A DNA stretch of 64,000 nt from NCBI GenBank assembly GCA_019747815.1, contig JAIEQJ010000032.1, positions 38,809 through 102,808 of the forward strand, read 5' to 3'. Source of the DNA: Hyphomonadaceae bacterium. GTDB taxonomy: Bacteria; Pseudomonadota; Alphaproteobacteria; Rhizobiales; Hyphomicrobiaceae. Made by a program: the position numbers and the translations under genes. Positions 26,487-36,230 of this stretch are shown in pieces (positions within the stretch are counted from its first letter, which is position 1; each line of letters opens with the position of its first letter). The notes beneath the pieces were generated by a model. That model worked only from the letters and a program-made list of their open reading frames with translations. It had not been told where the DNA came from and searched no databases.

Positions 26487-29400
26487 TCATGCTTGGCCGA
26501 AGCCGCCCCCCGTTGGGGTTTTGATGATGACCGCTTCGCCGGGCTCCAGCACGGTCTGGTCGCAGCCTTCCAGGCGCTCCATGCGGCCGTTGTTGCGCCG
26601 CACCCAGTTCTCGCCGCATTGGCCGGACTGGCCGCCATCGAGGCCGTAAGGCCTGATATTGCGGGAGCTGGACAGGATGGCGCAGTCCATCCTCTCGAGG
26701 AAGCGGATGCGGCGGGCGGTGCCGTCGCCGGCGCTCCATTTCCCTGCCCCGCCGGAGCCGCGGCGGATGCCGAACTCCTCCAGCAGCACGGGATAGCGCA
26801 ATTCCAGTATCTCCGGGTCGGTCAGCCGCGTGTTGGTCATGTGCACATGCACCGCGGCGGTGCCGTCGAAGCCGGGCCCCGCCGGGCTGCCCGAGCAGAT
26901 GGTCTCGTAGTACTGATACTTGGCGTTGCCGAAGGTAAGGTTGTTCATGGTGCCCTGGCTCGGCCCCATGGCCTTCAGGGCGGCGAACAGGCAGTTGGTG
27001 ACGATCTGGCTCGTCTCCACGTTGCCCGCCACCACCGCGGCGGGGTAGGCCGGCTTCAGCATCGACTGCTCGGGGATGACGATGTCGATCGGCTTCAGGC
27101 AGCCGGCATTCATCGGGATCGGCTCGTCCACCATCACGCGGAACACATAGAGCGTGGCCGCACGCGTCACCGGTGCGGGCGCATTGAAGTTGTTGCGCTG
27201 CTCGGGCGAGGTGGCCGAGAAGTCGACCCGCGCGCTGCGGTTGGTGCGATCGACGGTGATCCTCACGTCGACCCAACTGCCCTGGTCCATCTCCACCCGG
27301 AAGGCGCCGTCGTCGAGGCGCGACAGCAGCCGGCGCACGCTTTCCTCGGCGTTGTCCTGCACGTGCTGCATGTAGGCCCTGACGACGTCGAGCCCGAAGT
27401 GGGCCACCATCTTGCCGAGCTCGTCGACGCCCTTGGCGTTGGCGGCCACATGCGCCTTGAGGTCGGCGATGTTCTTGCCGGGCATGCGCGCAGGATACTT
27501 GGCGCCGACCAGCAGCGCGTGCGTTTCCGCCTCCAGGAAGCGCCCCTGATCGACCAGCTTGAAGTTGTCGATGTAGACGCCCTCCTCGTCGATGGTCGTC
27601 GCGCGCGGCGTCATCGACCCCGGCGTCAGGCCGCCGATGTCCTCGTGATGTCCGCGGCTCGCCACATAGAAAAGAACCTCCGCGTCCCGCGAGCGGGGAG
27701 AGGGTGAACTCGCGAACACCGGCGTGATGACGGTGATGTCGGGCAGATGCGTGCCGCCGTTGTAGGGCGCATTCAGCATGTAGACGTCGCCGGGCTGCAT
27801 CGTGCTTCGGTTGGAGCGGATCACCGTCTCCACCGACTTGTCCATGCTGCCGAGGTGCACGGGCATGTGCGGCGCATTGGCGACCAGCTCGCCCTTGGCG
27901 TCGAACACCGCGCACGAGAAATCGAGGCGCTCCTTGATGTTCACCGATTGGGCGGTGTTGCGCAGCGCCTCGCCCATCTGCTCGGCGATCGACATGAAGA
28001 GGTTGTTGAACACCTCGAGCAGCACCGGATCGGCGGTCCTGCCCAGGACTTCGCGCTTGCGCGGGGCAGTGCGCCGGAGCACGAGGTCGTCGCGGACCGA
28101 CACCTCCAGGGCCCAGCCCGGCTCCACCACCACGGTCTGATGCGGCTCGATGACGAGGGCCGGCCCGGCGAGGCGCGCACCGGGCTTCAGCGCCTCGCGC
28201 ATGAAGACGGGCGCATCGTGCCAGGCGCGCCCCGAGTAGAAACGCACCTGTTCCCTCTCCCCGCCTGCGGGGAGGGCGCTAGGGTGAGGGGCAGCCGCGG
28301 GCGAAGATGCGTGGGGAGAGGGAGCGGCCGCCGCTCCACCACCCGCCGCCTCGACCTCCAGCGCCGCGATGACCACCCGCTTCTCCGGCGATACGAAGCC
28401 GAAACGCTGGCGATGCATGGTCTCGAACGTATCGCGCATGCCCGTCGCGTCGCTGATCAGCACCGGCAGCGCGGTATCCGTGCCGTCGTAGCGCAGGTGC
28501 GCCCACACGGTGAGCGCGATGTCGGGCTGGTCCACGCCCTGTCCCGCAACCTCCGCCTGCGCCTCGCCCGCCAGCCGCGCGCACAGGGCCGCAAGATCGG
28601 CCAGCGCGCTGTCGCTCAAGGCCACCTCGACGGACTGCTCGCGGCTCGCCCGGATCTGAGCGAGCCCGATGCCATAGGCCGACAGCAGCCCCGACAGGGG
28701 ATGAATGAGCACGGTCTCCATGCCGAGCGTATCGGCGATCAGGCACGCGTGCTGGCCGCCCGCCGAACCGAAGCAATTGAGCGCATACTCGGTCACGTCG
28801 TAGCCGCGCTGCACCGAGATCTTCTTGATCGCGTTCGCCATGTTCTCGACCGCGATGCGGATGAAGCCGTCCGCCACATCCTCGGCACTGCGGCCGTCGC
28901 CGATCTTGTTGGCCAGCTCCGCGAACGCGGCACGCACCGCCGCCTCGTCGAGCGGCTGGTCGCGGCTGGGCCCGAAGATCTTGGGAAAATTGGCCGCGCT
29001 GAGCTTGCCGACCATCACATTGGCGTCCGTCACGGTGAGCGGCCCGCCGCGGCGATAGCACTTGGGGCCCGGGTCCGCGCCCGCCGACTGCGGCCCGACA
29101 CGAAAGCGCGTGCCGTCGTAGAACAGGATCGAGCCGCCGCCGGCGGCCACGGTGTGGATGCGCATCATCGGCACGCGCATGCGCACGCCCGCCACCTCCG
29201 TCTCGAACGAGCGCTCGTAGTCGCCGGCGAAATGCGACACGTCGGTGGACGTGCCGCCCATGTCGAAGCCGATCACCTTGTCGAAGCCCGCAAGCTGCGC
29301 GGTCTCGGCCATGCCCACCACGCCGCCGGCGGGACCGGACAGGATCGCATCGCGGCCCTGGAACAGCTCGGCGGATTTGAGTCCGCCCGAGCTCGCCATG

Positions 29401-30251
29401 AACATGATTTTCGGCGAGTCGTCCGCGTCCCCTCTCCCCGCTCCAGTGGAGAGAGGGCTAGCGTGAGGGGCAGAAGATTGCACCGGCGCTTGTGGCGGCC
29501 CCTCACCCCGACCCTCTCCCCGCGAGCGGGGAGAGGGCGACGAAAGCGCCCGCGCCACGCGCTCCACATGCCGGCGCAGGATCGGCGAGAGATAGGCATC
29601 CGCCACCGCCGTGTCGCCGCGGCCCACGATCTTGATCAGCGGCGACACCTCATGGCTCACCGAGACCTGCGCGAACCCCGCCTGCCGCGCCAGCTCTGCT
29701 GCCTGCCGCTCGTGCGCGGGATGTGCATAGGCATGCATGAACACGATGGCGACCGAGGTGATGCCGTCGGCAACCGCGCTCTTCAGCTCGGCTTGCAGAG
29801 CCTCGGCATCCAGCGCCTGCTCGATGGTGCCGTCCGCGCGCACGCGCTCCCTGGCCTCCACCACGCGCGCATAGAGCATCTCGGGCTTGACGATCTTCTT
29901 GGCAAAAATGTCCGGCCGCGCCTGGTAGCCGATCTCGAGCTGGTCCTTCAGCCCCTGGGTGATGACCAAGAGCGTCGGCTCGCCCTTGCGCTCGAGCAGC
30001 GCGTTGGTGGCGACCGTCGTCCCCATCTTGACCGCGGCGATGCGCTCGGCAGGCAGCGGCGCGTCGGACGGCAGCCCCAGGCAGCGGCGAATGCCCTCCA
30101 GGGCTGCATCCTGGTAGGCGCTCTTGTTCTCCGACAGAACTTTCTGCGCAACGATGCCGCCTTCCGGCGTGCGCGCCACGACGTCGGTGAAGGTACCGCC
30201 GCGATCGATCCAGAAGTGCCATTTGCCGGTGCCCGAAACGTCTGCAGCCAT
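26487..30251 (-). CDS. Fused 5-oxoprolinase/hydantoinase (HyuA-HyuB), with in-frame repeat insertions
   Basis: ATP-dependent ring-opening enzyme of the OplAH/hydantoinase family, acting on 5-oxoproline, hydantoins or similar lactams. 1254 residues: HyuA half with [13 protein letters not shown] (14-26), [15 protein letters not shown] and [13 protein letters not shown]; HyuB half from about residue 720 with [22 protein letters not shown] and the GGGFGQA end. Three stretches do not belong to the family: about residues 237-275, 641-668 and 849-857. Each is a translated CCCTCTCCCC-type palindrome kept in frame. Divergent from a MarR-like regulator and TRAP genes, which suggests an imported substrate. 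Confidence 0.9.
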   Translation of the reverse strand: MAADVSGTGKWHFWIDRGGTFTDVVARTPEGGIVAQKVLSENKSAYQDAALEGIRRCLGLPSDAPLPAERIAAVKMGTTVATNALLERKGEPTLLVITQGLKDQLEIGYQARPDIFAKKIVKPEMLYARVVEARERVRADGTIEQALDAEALQAELKSAVADGITSVAIVFMHAYAHPAHERQAAELARQAGFAQVSVSHEVSPLIKIVGRGDTAVADAYLSPILRRHVERVARALSSPSPRSRGEGRGEGPPQAPVQSSAPHASPLSTGAGRGDADDSPKIMFMASSGGLKSAELFQGRDAILSGPAGGVVGMAETAQLAGFDKVIGFDMGGTSTDVSHFAGDYERSFETEVAGVRMRVPMMRIHTVAAGGGSILFYDGTRFRVGPQSAGADPGPKCYRRGGPLTVTDANVMVGKLSAANFPKIFGPSRDQPLDEAAVRAAFAELANKIGDGRSAEDVADGFIRIAVENMANAIKKISVQRGYDVTEYALNCFGSAGGQHACLIADTLGMETVLIHPLSGLLSAYGIGLAQIRASREQSVEVALSDSALADLAALCARLAGEAQAEVAGQGVDQPDIALTVWAHLRYDGTDTALPVLISDATGMRDTFETMHRQRFGFVSPEKRVVIAALEVEAAGGGAAAAPSPHASSPAAAPHPSALPAGGEREQVRFYSGRAWHDAPVFMREALKPGARLAGPALVIEPHQTVVVEPGWALEVSVRDDLVLRRTAPRKREVLGRTADPVLLEVFNNLFMSIAEQMGEALRNTAQSVNIKERLDFSCAVFDAKGELVANAPHMPVHLGSMDKSVETVIRSNRSTMQPGDVYMLNAPYNGGTHLPDITVITPVFASSPSPRSRDAEVLFYVASRGHHEDIGGLTPGSMTPRATTIDEEGVYIDNFKLVDQGRFLEAETHALLVGAKYPARMPGKNIADLKAHVAANAKGVDELGKMVAHFGLDVVRAYMQHVQDNAEESVRRLLSRLDDGAFRVEMDQGSWVDVRITVDRTNRSARVDFSATSPEQRNNFNAPAPVTRAATLYVFRVMVDEPIPMNAGCLKPIDIVIPEQSMLKPAYPAAVVAGNVETSQIVTNCLFAALKAMGPSQGTMNNLTFGNAKYQYYETICSGSPAGPGFDGTAAVHVHMTNTRLTDPEILELRYPVLLEEFGIRRGSGGAGKWSAGDGTARRIRFLERMDCAILSSSRNIRPYGLDGGQSGQCGENWVRRNNGRMERLEGCDQTVLEPGEAVIIKTPTGGGFGQA
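27684..27706. repeat. Short family A repeat inside the oxoprolinase gene
   Basis: CCCGCGAGCGGGGAGAGGG plus flanks, the right half of the palindrome complete at 29511-29538. It encodes SSPSPRSR in the HyuB half, a point where the family normally has a short loop. Confidence 0.65.
28250..28330. repeat. Family A repeat inside the oxoprolinase gene
   Basis: CCCTCTCCCCGCCTGCGGGGAGGG hairpin split as arms CCCTCTCCCCG and CGGGGAGGG, then GGTGAGGGGC and GGGGAGAGGG. It is translated in frame as an Ala/Pro/Ser-rich stretch at the end of the HyuA half. Confidence 0.75.
29428..29542. repeat. Complete family A repeat inside the oxoprolinase gene
   Basis: About 115 bases with two hairpins: CCCTCTCC/GGAGAGAGGG at about 29430-29457 and CCCTCTCCCCGCGAGCGGGG with GAGAGGG at about 29511-29538, joined by GTGAGGGGC and GGCCCCTCACC. 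It is translated into about 39 residues rich in S, P, R and G between ALSS and [11 protein letters not shown]. Confidence 0.85.
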
Positions 30252-30314
30252 TCCATATTCCTCGCGGTTCGCCGCTCAGCACCTGGCGTTCTTGTGCGCG
30301 AATGCCGGCAAAAC

Positions 30315-30331
30315 GTCAATAATATGTTGAC
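30315..30331. promoter_or_regulatory. Candidate operator between oxoprolinase and MarR-like regulator
   Basis: GTCAA TAATATG TTGAC is an inverted repeat in the only A/T-rich part of the 139-base divergent gap. Its size and place suit a winged-helix dimer such as the neighbouring regulator. CATAAT at 30331-30336 could be a -10 towards the regulator. Confidence 0.4.
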
Positions 30332-30390
30332 ATAATCAGCGTGCGGCGCGACCTTGCACGGAACGTTGCGCCACCCGAGATATCGCCTTA

Positions 30391-30948
30391 ATGGGACGCG
30401 AGCAGCCCAAGCGCATGATGCCCCTTCGGGATGGCGGCCGCAAAGAGCTGGGCCCGATCGTGACGTCCGCCCATCTCGCCGCAGGCGCCTCGCCGGGACT
30501 TTCCGAGGTGGAGTTCGGCCTGATCCTGGCCGGGCACGCGTTCGATCGCTGGATGGTGCGCTGCATGGCGGCCGCCGGCGTGCCGGACCTCTCGTCGGTG
30601 GAAGTTCTCGTGCTGCACACGGTGCGCCATCGCGACCGGCCCAAGAAGCTGGCCGACATCTGTCTCGTGCTCGGCATCGAGGACACGCATGTCGTCGCCT
30701 ACGCCATCAAGAAGCTGGCGCTCGCGGGGCTCGTCAGCTCGAAGAAGGCCGGCAAGGAGAAGTTCGTGACCGCCACCCGGGAAGGGGCGAGCGCGTGCCA
30801 GCGCTATCACAACGTGCGCGAGCGGCTGCTGGTCAAGCCGGTCAAGTCTACGGGATTGCCCGATCCGACCTTGTCGGAGCTCGGCGCTCTGTTGCGCGCG
30901 CTGTCGGGCCACTACGATCAAGCAGCAAGGTCGGCGACGTCCCTCTAG
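30391..30948 (+). CDS. MarR-like winged-helix regulator
   Basis: 185 residues. The winged helix lies at about 60-135: SSVEVLVLHTVRHRDRPKKLADICLVLG, with the recognition helix probably in DTHVVAYAIKKLALAGLV and a Lys-rich wing KKAGKEKFVTAT. It resembles the MarR/HTH_27 group. Divergent from the oxoprolinase gene and 33 bases before dctQ, so it probably controls this cluster; the ligand would then be the oxoprolinase substrate or product. The first 20 residues are basic and possibly disordered. Confidence 0.82.
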   Translation: MGREQPKRMMPLRDGGRKELGPIVTSAHLAAGASPGLSEVEFGLILAGHAFDRWMVRCMAAAGVPDLSSVEVLVLHTVRHRDRPKKLADICLVLGIEDTHVVAYAIKKLALAGLVSSKKAGKEKFVTATREGASACQRYHNVRERLLVKPVKSTGLPDPTLSELGALLRALSGHYDQAARSATSL

Positions 30949-30981
30949 GAACGGACACGGGCGCGCTGGGGGAGTGTTGAT

Positions 30982-31530
30982 ATGTCGATGCGCCGCCTTC
31001 TCGACGGCCTCTATCTGTTGTCCGGCTACCTCGCCGGGTGCTTTCTCATCGCCATCTTCCTCATCATGCTCGCCCTGTCCATCGGTCGCGAGGTGGGCAT
31101 CAACGTCAAATCGGGCGATGACATTGCCTCCTGGTGCATGGCGGCGATGGCGTTCCTCGGGCTCGCCCACACCTTCAAGTCGGGCGAGATGATCCGGGTC
31201 GGCCTCATCACCGAGCGTCTCACCGGGCGCGCCAAGTGGCTCACCGAGCTGTTCGCGCTGCTGATGGCCGCGCTCTTCATCGGCTTCTTCGCCTGGCACG
31301 CCATAGACCTCGTCGTCACCTCATGGCGCATCAACGACATGTCGACCGGCGTGCTCGTCGTGCCGCTGTGGATCCCCCAGCTCGGCTTCACCACCGGGCT
31401 CGTCATTCTCTTCATCGCTATCGTCGATGAGCTGATCCATGTCGCGGGTGGCAACCGGCCACGCTACGAAAGGGAGCCGCCGAAGACGGCCGAAGAGGTC
31501 GTCGAGCGCGCCGCCTCGAGCGGCGTCTAG
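30982..31530 (+). CDS. TRAP transporter small membrane subunit (DctQ type)
   Basis: 182 residues with four membrane helices and a charged C-terminal tail. The family pattern is seen in WCMAAMAFLGLAHTFKSGEMIRVGLITERL, where the SGEMIRV loop is typical of DctQ proteins. It joins the large permease to form the sodium-driven TRAP carrier. Start ATG 30982 has GGGAG upstream. First of dctQ-M-P, with 11 bases to the next gene. Confidence 0.9.
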   Translation: MSMRRLLDGLYLLSGYLAGCFLIAIFLIMLALSIGREVGINVKSGDDIASWCMAAMAFLGLAHTFKSGEMIRVGLITERLTGRAKWLTELFALLMAALFIGFFAWHAIDLVVTSWRINDMSTGVLVVPLWIPQLGFTTGLVILFIAIVDELIHVAGGNRPRYEREPPKTAEEVVERAASSGV

Positions 31531-31541
31531 AGGCTGGCATC

Positions 31542-32849
31542 ATGGATCTGCTCGGCATCTCGATCCTCATTTCGGTGGCGCTCGTCGTGCTGCTGGGGTC
31601 CGGCGTGTGGATCGCCATCAGCCTGCTCGCCTGCGGCTGGCTCGGCATGCAGTTCGCCGCCGGCAACATCCCGGCCGGCACGGTGCTCGCCACCAAGATC
31701 TGGGGCAACGCCGCCTCCTGGGAGCTGGCCGCGCTGCCGCTCTTCATCTGGATGGGCGAGATCCTGTTCCGCACCCGGCTGTCGGAGGAGATGTTTCGCG
31801 GGCTGGCGCCCTGGCTCGGCCGCGTTCCCGGACGCCTGCTGCATGTCAACGTGCTGGGCTGTGGCATCTTCGGGTCCGTGTCGGGCTCATCCGCCGCGAC
31901 TTGCGCGACGATCGCCAAGATCGCGCTGCCCGAGCTCAACAGACGCGGCTATCCCGAGATGATGTCGCTGGGCTCCCTGGCCGGCGCCGGCACCCTCGGC
32001 ATCCTCATCCCGCCGTCGATCACCATGGTGATCTATGCGGTGGCGGCCAACGTCTCTATTCTCAAGGTGTTCCTCGCCGGCTTCCTGCCCGGTCTTCTGG
32101 TGATGGTGCTCTATTCCGGCTACATCGCCGTGTGGGCCCTTCTCAATCCGCATAAGATGCCGCCGCCCGAGCCCAAGACGACGCTGCGCGAGAAGCTGAA
32201 GGAATCGCTCAATCTCATCCCCTGCCTGCTGCTGATCGCGCTCGTCTTCCTTGTGCTGCTGGCGGGATGGGCGACCGCAACCGAATGCGCGGCGTGGGGT
32301 GCGCTCGGCGCGCTCCTCATTGCCGCCTGGTCGGGCGCGCTCACCTGGGACAGCTTCTGGACCAGCGTCATGGGCGCGACGCGGCTCACCTGCATGATCA
32401 TGCTGATCCTGGCGGGCGCCTCATTCATGTCGACGTCGATGGGCTACACCGGCATCCCGGTCGCGCTGGCAAGCTGGGTCGAGAGCCTCAATTTGAGCCC
32501 CTACGTGCTGATCGCCGCGCTCACGGTCATGTACATCATCCTTGGCACGGCCCTCGACGGCATCTCGATGATCGTGCTCACCACCGTCGTCGTGCTGCCG
32601 ATGGTGCAGAAGGCCGGCTTCGACCTCATCTGGTTCGGCATCTTCCTGGTGCTCATCGTCGAGATGGCCGAAGTATCGCCGCCGGTCGGCTTCAATCTGT
32701 TCGTGCTGCAGACCATGAGCGGCTGGGACAGCAACACCGTGGCGCTGGCCGCACTGCCGTTCTTTTTCCTGCTCGTGATTGCGGTGGCGCTGATCACGCT
32801 CTTCCCCGAGATCGTGATGGTGGTGCCCAATTGGGTCTTTCCGGGTTGA
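31542..32849 (+). CDS. TRAP transporter large permease (DctM type)
   Basis: 435 residues and about eleven to twelve helices; catalyses solute and sodium symport across the inner membrane. Typical DctM blocks: PLFIWMGEILFRTRLSEEMF, GSVSGSSAATCATIAKIALPEL, GAGTLGILIPPSITMVIYA, LGTALDGISMIVLTTVVVLP, and EVSPPVGFNLFVLQ. The order Q-M-P is the common one for this transporter type. No frameshift or truncation. Confidence 0.94.
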   Translation: MDLLGISILISVALVVLLGSGVWIAISLLACGWLGMQFAAGNIPAGTVLATKIWGNAASWELAALPLFIWMGEILFRTRLSEEMFRGLAPWLGRVPGRLLHVNVLGCGIFGSVSGSSAATCATIAKIALPELNRRGYPEMMSLGSLAGAGTLGILIPPSITMVIYAVAANVSILKVFLAGFLPGLLVMVLYSGYIAVWALLNPHKMPPPEPKTTLREKLKESLNLIPCLLLIALVFLVLLAGWATATECAAWGALGALLIAAWSGALTWDSFWTSVMGATRLTCMIMLILAGASFMSTSMGYTGIPVALASWVESLNLSPYVLIAALTVMYIILGTALDGISMIVLTTVVVLPMVQKAGFDLIWFGIFLVLIVEMAEVSPPVGFNLFVLQTMSGWDSNTVALAALPFFFLLVIAVALITLFPEIVMVVPNWVFPG

Positions 32850-32887
32850 TGGCCGGGTTGATAGGTTGAATGAAAGGGAGAGAACGC

Positions 32888-33871
32888 ATGAGGACGCATC
32901 TGACGGCATGGGGCGGCGCGCTCGCGCTTAGCCTCGCATTGGGCCTTGCCGGTCCGGCGATCGCACAGACGAAATGGAACCTGCCCGGCGCCTATTCGGC
33001 CGACAACTACCACTCGGAGAACCTGGTCTTCTTCTCCAAGGAGGTCGAGAAGAACACCGGCGGCAAGCTGCAGATCACGGTGCACCCGGGCGCATCGCTG
33101 TTCAAGGCGCCCGAGATCAAGCGCGCTGTCGCCACCGGCCAGGCGCAGCTTGGCGAAGTGCTGATCTCCCTTCACGAGAACGAGGACCCCATCTTCGGCG
33201 TCGACACAATCCCGTTCCTCGCTTCCAGCTACGCCGATACCAAAAAGCTGCATGAGGCCCGCAAGGCGGCCATCACCGCCAAGCTCGATAGCCAGGGCCT
33301 GATGCTGCTCTACGCCGTGCCGTGGGGACCGCAGGGGCTCTATGCCAAGAAGGACATCAATTCCATCGACGACCTGAAGGGCCTCAAGATGCGCACCTAC
33401 AATGTTGGCACGACGCGCATCGCCGAGCTGGCCGGCGCGCAGGGCGTGACGATCCAGGCCGCCGAGCTGCCGCAGGCGCTCGCAACGGGTGCCGTCAATG
33501 CCTTCATGACCTCGGGCGCCACCGGCTACGACAGCAAGGTGTGGGAGACCGTATCGCACTACTACGATTGCCAGGCCTGGATCCCGATCAATGTCGTCCT
33601 CGTCAACAAGGCCGCCTTCGCGAGCCTCGACAAGGCGACGCAGGATGGGCTGTTGCAGGCGGGCGCGGCAGCCCAGGAGCGGGGCTGGAAAGTCGCCCAG
33701 GAGAAGGCCGTCTGGTATCTCGATCAGCTCAGGGCCAAGGGCATGAAGGTGGAGAAGCCGGGACCGGCGCTGATGGCCGGCCTCAAGAAGATCGGCGAGC
33801 AGCTGACCGGCGACTGGATCGCCAAGGCCGGGCCTGCGGGCAAGGTCGTCATCGACGCCTACCGGAAATAA
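32888..33871 (+). CDS. TRAP transporter solute-binding protein (DctP type)
   Basis: Periplasmic ligand catcher for the dctQM permease just upstream. From ATG 32888 (AAAGGGAGAG before it) there are 327 residues with signal peptide ending AIAQ. DctP blocks: HSENLVFFSKEVEKNTGGKLQITVHPG split over two helices, LLYAVPWGPQGLYAKKDI, DLKGLKMRTYN and QALATGAVNAFMTS. The Arg in LKMRTYN is the one that usually binds a carboxylate, so an organic acid ligand such as 5-oxoproline is plausible. Confidence 0.92.
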   Translation: MRTHLTAWGGALALSLALGLAGPAIAQTKWNLPGAYSADNYHSENLVFFSKEVEKNTGGKLQITVHPGASLFKAPEIKRAVATGQAQLGEVLISLHENEDPIFGVDTIPFLASSYADTKKLHEARKAAITAKLDSQGLMLLYAVPWGPQGLYAKKDINSIDDLKGLKMRTYNVGTTRIAELAGAQGVTIQAAELPQALATGAVNAFMTSGATGYDSKVWETVSHYYDCQAWIPINVVLVNKAAFASLDKATQDGLLQAGAAAQERGWKVAQEKAVWYLDQLRAKGMKVEKPGPALMAGLKKIGEQLTGDWIAKAGPAGKVVIDAYRK

Positions 33872-33880
33872 GGCTCCGGG

Positions 33881-33903
33881 GGTCAGGCTCTGCGGGCCTG
33901 ACC
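33881..33903. terminator. Hairpin between convergent dctP and tetR genes
   Basis: GGTCAGGC at 33881-33888 pairs with GCCTGACC at 33896-33903 around a 7-base loop. No T-run on either side, so it may end transcription weakly or with Rho. Confidence 0.45.
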
Positions 33904-33917
33904 TCCTCGCCTGCGCT

Positions 33918-34559
33918 TCAGCGGCCGCGGTCCTTCACCACCCCGAGGCCTTCCAGATAGATGAGCGTGGCCGCCTCCAGCAGCTCTTCAGGCGCCATCG
34001 GCAGCGTACGGCGGGCGGTATCTCCGCGCGCGAACAGGCTGGCGATGCCGTGCGACAGCGACCAGATGTGCAGGGCCATCATCATGGCGGGCGGACGCTT
34101 CGCTGCCGGCATGGCCGCAACCAGGGCCTCGCACGCTCCACGCAGAACGGCGAACGCGCGGTCGCCGGCGTCCTGCAGCTCGCGATGCTCCCTGATCGAC
34201 AGGCCCGCTTCGAACATGGCCGCGAAATAAGCAGGCTCATTGCGGGCAAAGGCCAGATAGGCCTTGCCCAGGCGATCGAAGGCCTGGCGCAGGCTCGGCC
34301 GTCCTTCATCCCAGGCAGTGGCGAGCTCCTGCTCGAAGCGCTCGAATCCGCGCTTGGCGACATCGGCCATCAGCGCATCGCGGTCGCGGAAATGGCGGTA
34401 GGGCGCAGCAGCGCTGACGCCGGCCTGGCGCGCGGCCTCGGCAAACGTGAACCCTGCCGGGCCCTTCTCGGCAATCAGATCGAGCGCGGCATCCACCAGG
34501 GCCTCCCTGAGGTTGCCGTGATGATAGCTGCGCCGCCGGCCGTGCCTGTGCCACTTCAT
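33918..34559 (-). CDS. TetR-family regulator
   Basis: 213 residues. N-terminal helix-turn-helix: YHHGNLREALVDAALDLI then FTFAEAARQAGVSAAAPYRHF with the recognition helix at about 45-52. The C-terminal ligand domain carries WSLSHGIASLFARG, a mark of the WHG-type TetR group. Convergent with dctP, so not obviously part of that operon. Its target could be its own promoter or a gene elsewhere. Confidence 0.9.
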   Translation of the reverse strand: MKWHRHGRRRSYHHGNLREALVDAALDLIAEKGPAGFTFAEAARQAGVSAAAPYRHFRDRDALMADVAKRGFERFEQELATAWDEGRPSLRQAFDRLGKAYLAFARNEPAYFAAMFEAGLSIREHRELQDAGDRAFAVLRGACEALVAAMPAAKRPPAMMMALHIWSLSHGIASLFARGDTARRTLPMAPEELLEAATLIYLEGLGVVKDRGR

Positions 34560-34632
34560 GGGTGGGTTCTAGCTCAATCCGGGCGGGCGCACATCAGGCA
34601 ACCGGCTCAGGGGCAACCATCAGGCGCCCCCG

Positions 34633-35334
34633 CTACTTGCAGATCCTCCCCTCGCCATTGTGCCTGGCAAGATCGAGATGGAAGTGGTCGCGATGCTTGG
34701 CATCGTAGTCCGGGCCCAGGACCGTCGTGAAAACGGTGCAGGAGCCGTCATGCACGGCCCGCAGGAAGTTGCGCTCCATCCGCGTTCCCCACCAGCCGCC
34801 CTTCACGGTCACAACCGCTCCGTTGTCCAGGACGAAGGCCGAGATGTCGATGGCATTGGCGTGGCCATGCTCGGAAAGCCGCCCGCCGTCGACATGGTTC
34901 ATGGGGCGGCAGGCATAGGAGCCGGCAATCTTGAGGCTGACGACATTGGCGCGGAAATGGTAGCGCGCCGCCGGCATGACGATGCGCTCAATCCAATGCT
35001 CCACCGCCGGAATCATCGGGCAGCGCAGCAATGCTGCAGGTTGCAGGGCCACCATGCCGCGTGCGGTCGCTGAAACCGTGAAGGGCTGCAGGGCGCCGCA
35101 CACGCTGGGGCCCCCCAGCGCGGAGCGCATCGTGACGAACGGGGTCTCGCGCACGAAGCCGGAGGCGAGACAGGCGCGCTCCTCGTCGGCGCGCCAGGGC
35201 TCCTCCTTGGCGACGAACGTGGGGCGGCTGCTGCATGCCCATAATAGAAGGAGCGGCGCAAACGCCACCAGGACGATGCCAACACGGGACGGAGAAACGC
35301 GGTACGAATACATGGGGCTGATAGAGTGCCGCAA
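34633..35334 (-). CDS. Extensin-like C-terminal domain protein, probable lipoprotein
   Basis: 233 residues, or 226 if translation begins at ATG 35313. The hydrophobic start ends LLLLWACSS, which fits a lipobox with Cys as the lipid site. The rest is the extensin-like domain found widely in this order: GSYACRPMNH, LSEHGHANAIDISAFVL with the His/Asp metal-type residues, and DHFHLDLARH near the end. The layout is that of D-Ala-D-Ala carboxypeptidase-like (VanY/LAS) metallopeptidases, so a cell-wall role is possible. Confidence 0.85.
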   Translation of the reverse strand: MRHSISPMYSYRVSPSRVGIVLVAFAPLLLLWACSSRPTFVAKEEPWRADEERACLASGFVRETPFVTMRSALGGPSVCGALQPFTVSATARGMVALQPAALLRCPMIPAVEHWIERIVMPAARYHFRANVVSLKIAGSYACRPMNHVDGGRLSEHGHANAIDISAFVLDNGAVVTVKGGWWGTRMERNFLRAVHDGSCTVFTTVLGPDYDAKHRDHFHLDLARHNGEGRICK

Positions 35335-35444
35335 ACGTGCTTAATGCCGCGTTAACCAACCCCATAGCCCAGCGGCCTTATGCTTGAGCTTTGCGGCGGC
35401 ATTGCGATTTTCGCCGGCGCCGCAAGGCGGCGGCGCATGGCCGA

Positions 35445-36230
35445 TCAGTTCGGTATTCGGTCGAAGTACCACTGCCACCGCCGCTCGCCGATCAGACAGT
35501 CGTAGCCTTCCGCTGGAGACGAATTCTGCACGGGCGTGATCCGCACCGGGACGTCGGCCTGCGATATCTCGAGCAGCAGCTTGCGGCGAATGGCAGACGC
35601 AAACTCCGTCAGCTCCCGCACCGGCACCATGAACGCCCCCGCGCCGCCGATCACGCAGTTGCCGTAGTATCGGTCAAGATCGCTGATGTCGAACGGTGTC
35701 GTCACGGCGGCACGCAGCATGATCGGCAGCCCGTTGATGACGATGCCATTGGCCACGAGTTCGTCACGCACAGGCAGGATCGCTTCCCCCGCGTTGTTGG
35801 GGCCGTCGCCCGAGACGTCGACCACACGGCGCACGCCCTTGGCGCCGCTTGCCGCAAACAGACCCTGCGCGAATTTCAGCGCGGCGCTGATCGATGTCAG
35901 CCGCGCACGTGATATCGGCAACGCTTCCAGCCTGTCCGCGAACGCAAGCGCCGCCTCTGCGCCATCGATGATGGTCCACGGAATGACGACACTCTGCGAA
36001 AACGGACCTGCCCACTCCACATAGGTCACGGCGATACGGCCGTACCCCCCCGACCCGATCGCTCTGTGAATCTCGGCATCGCGGAATGCTGCGACATAGC
36101 CGTCGCGCTGCAATCGTTGCTCGTCGATGTCCATCGACAGGGAAACGTCGACCGCCAGCACCAGCTCCAGATCGACGGGGGTTTGCGCTGCCGCACTGGG
36201 ACCGAAGATCGCCGGCAGAACCAAACACAC
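35445..36230 (-). CDS. DUF1194 von Willebrand factor A-like secreted protein
   Basis: 261 residues. After a short signal-like start (GTG 36230, cleavage near AAAQ) comes a VWA fold: metal-site motif DVSLSMD near residues 28-34, then TSISAALKFAQ and VVDVSGDGPNN. DUF1194 proteins are common in alphaproteobacteria and unstudied. The reading frame is closed by a TAG about 45 bases upstream, and GTG is the only good start, leaving a signal peptide with almost no basic n-region; the start could be wrong. Confidence 0.82.
   Translation of the reverse strand: MCLVLPAIFGPSAAAQTPVDLELVLAVDVSLSMDIDEQRLQRDGYVAAFRDAEIHRAIGSGGYGRIAVTYVEWAGPFSQSVVIPWTIIDGAEAALAFADRLEALPISRARLTSISAALKFAQGLFAASGAKGVRRVVDVSGDGPNNAGEAILPVRDELVANGIVINGLPIMLRAAVTTPFDISDLDRYYGNCVIGGAGAFMVPVRELTEFASAIRRKLLLEISQADVPVRITPVQNSSPAEGYDCLIGERRWQWYFDRIPN

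Noticed and set aside
27747..30335. Long open frame on the plus strand (862 codons) opposite the oxoprolinase gene
   Set aside because: It is His/Arg-rich and has no domain; it is the high-GC mirror of the real gene.
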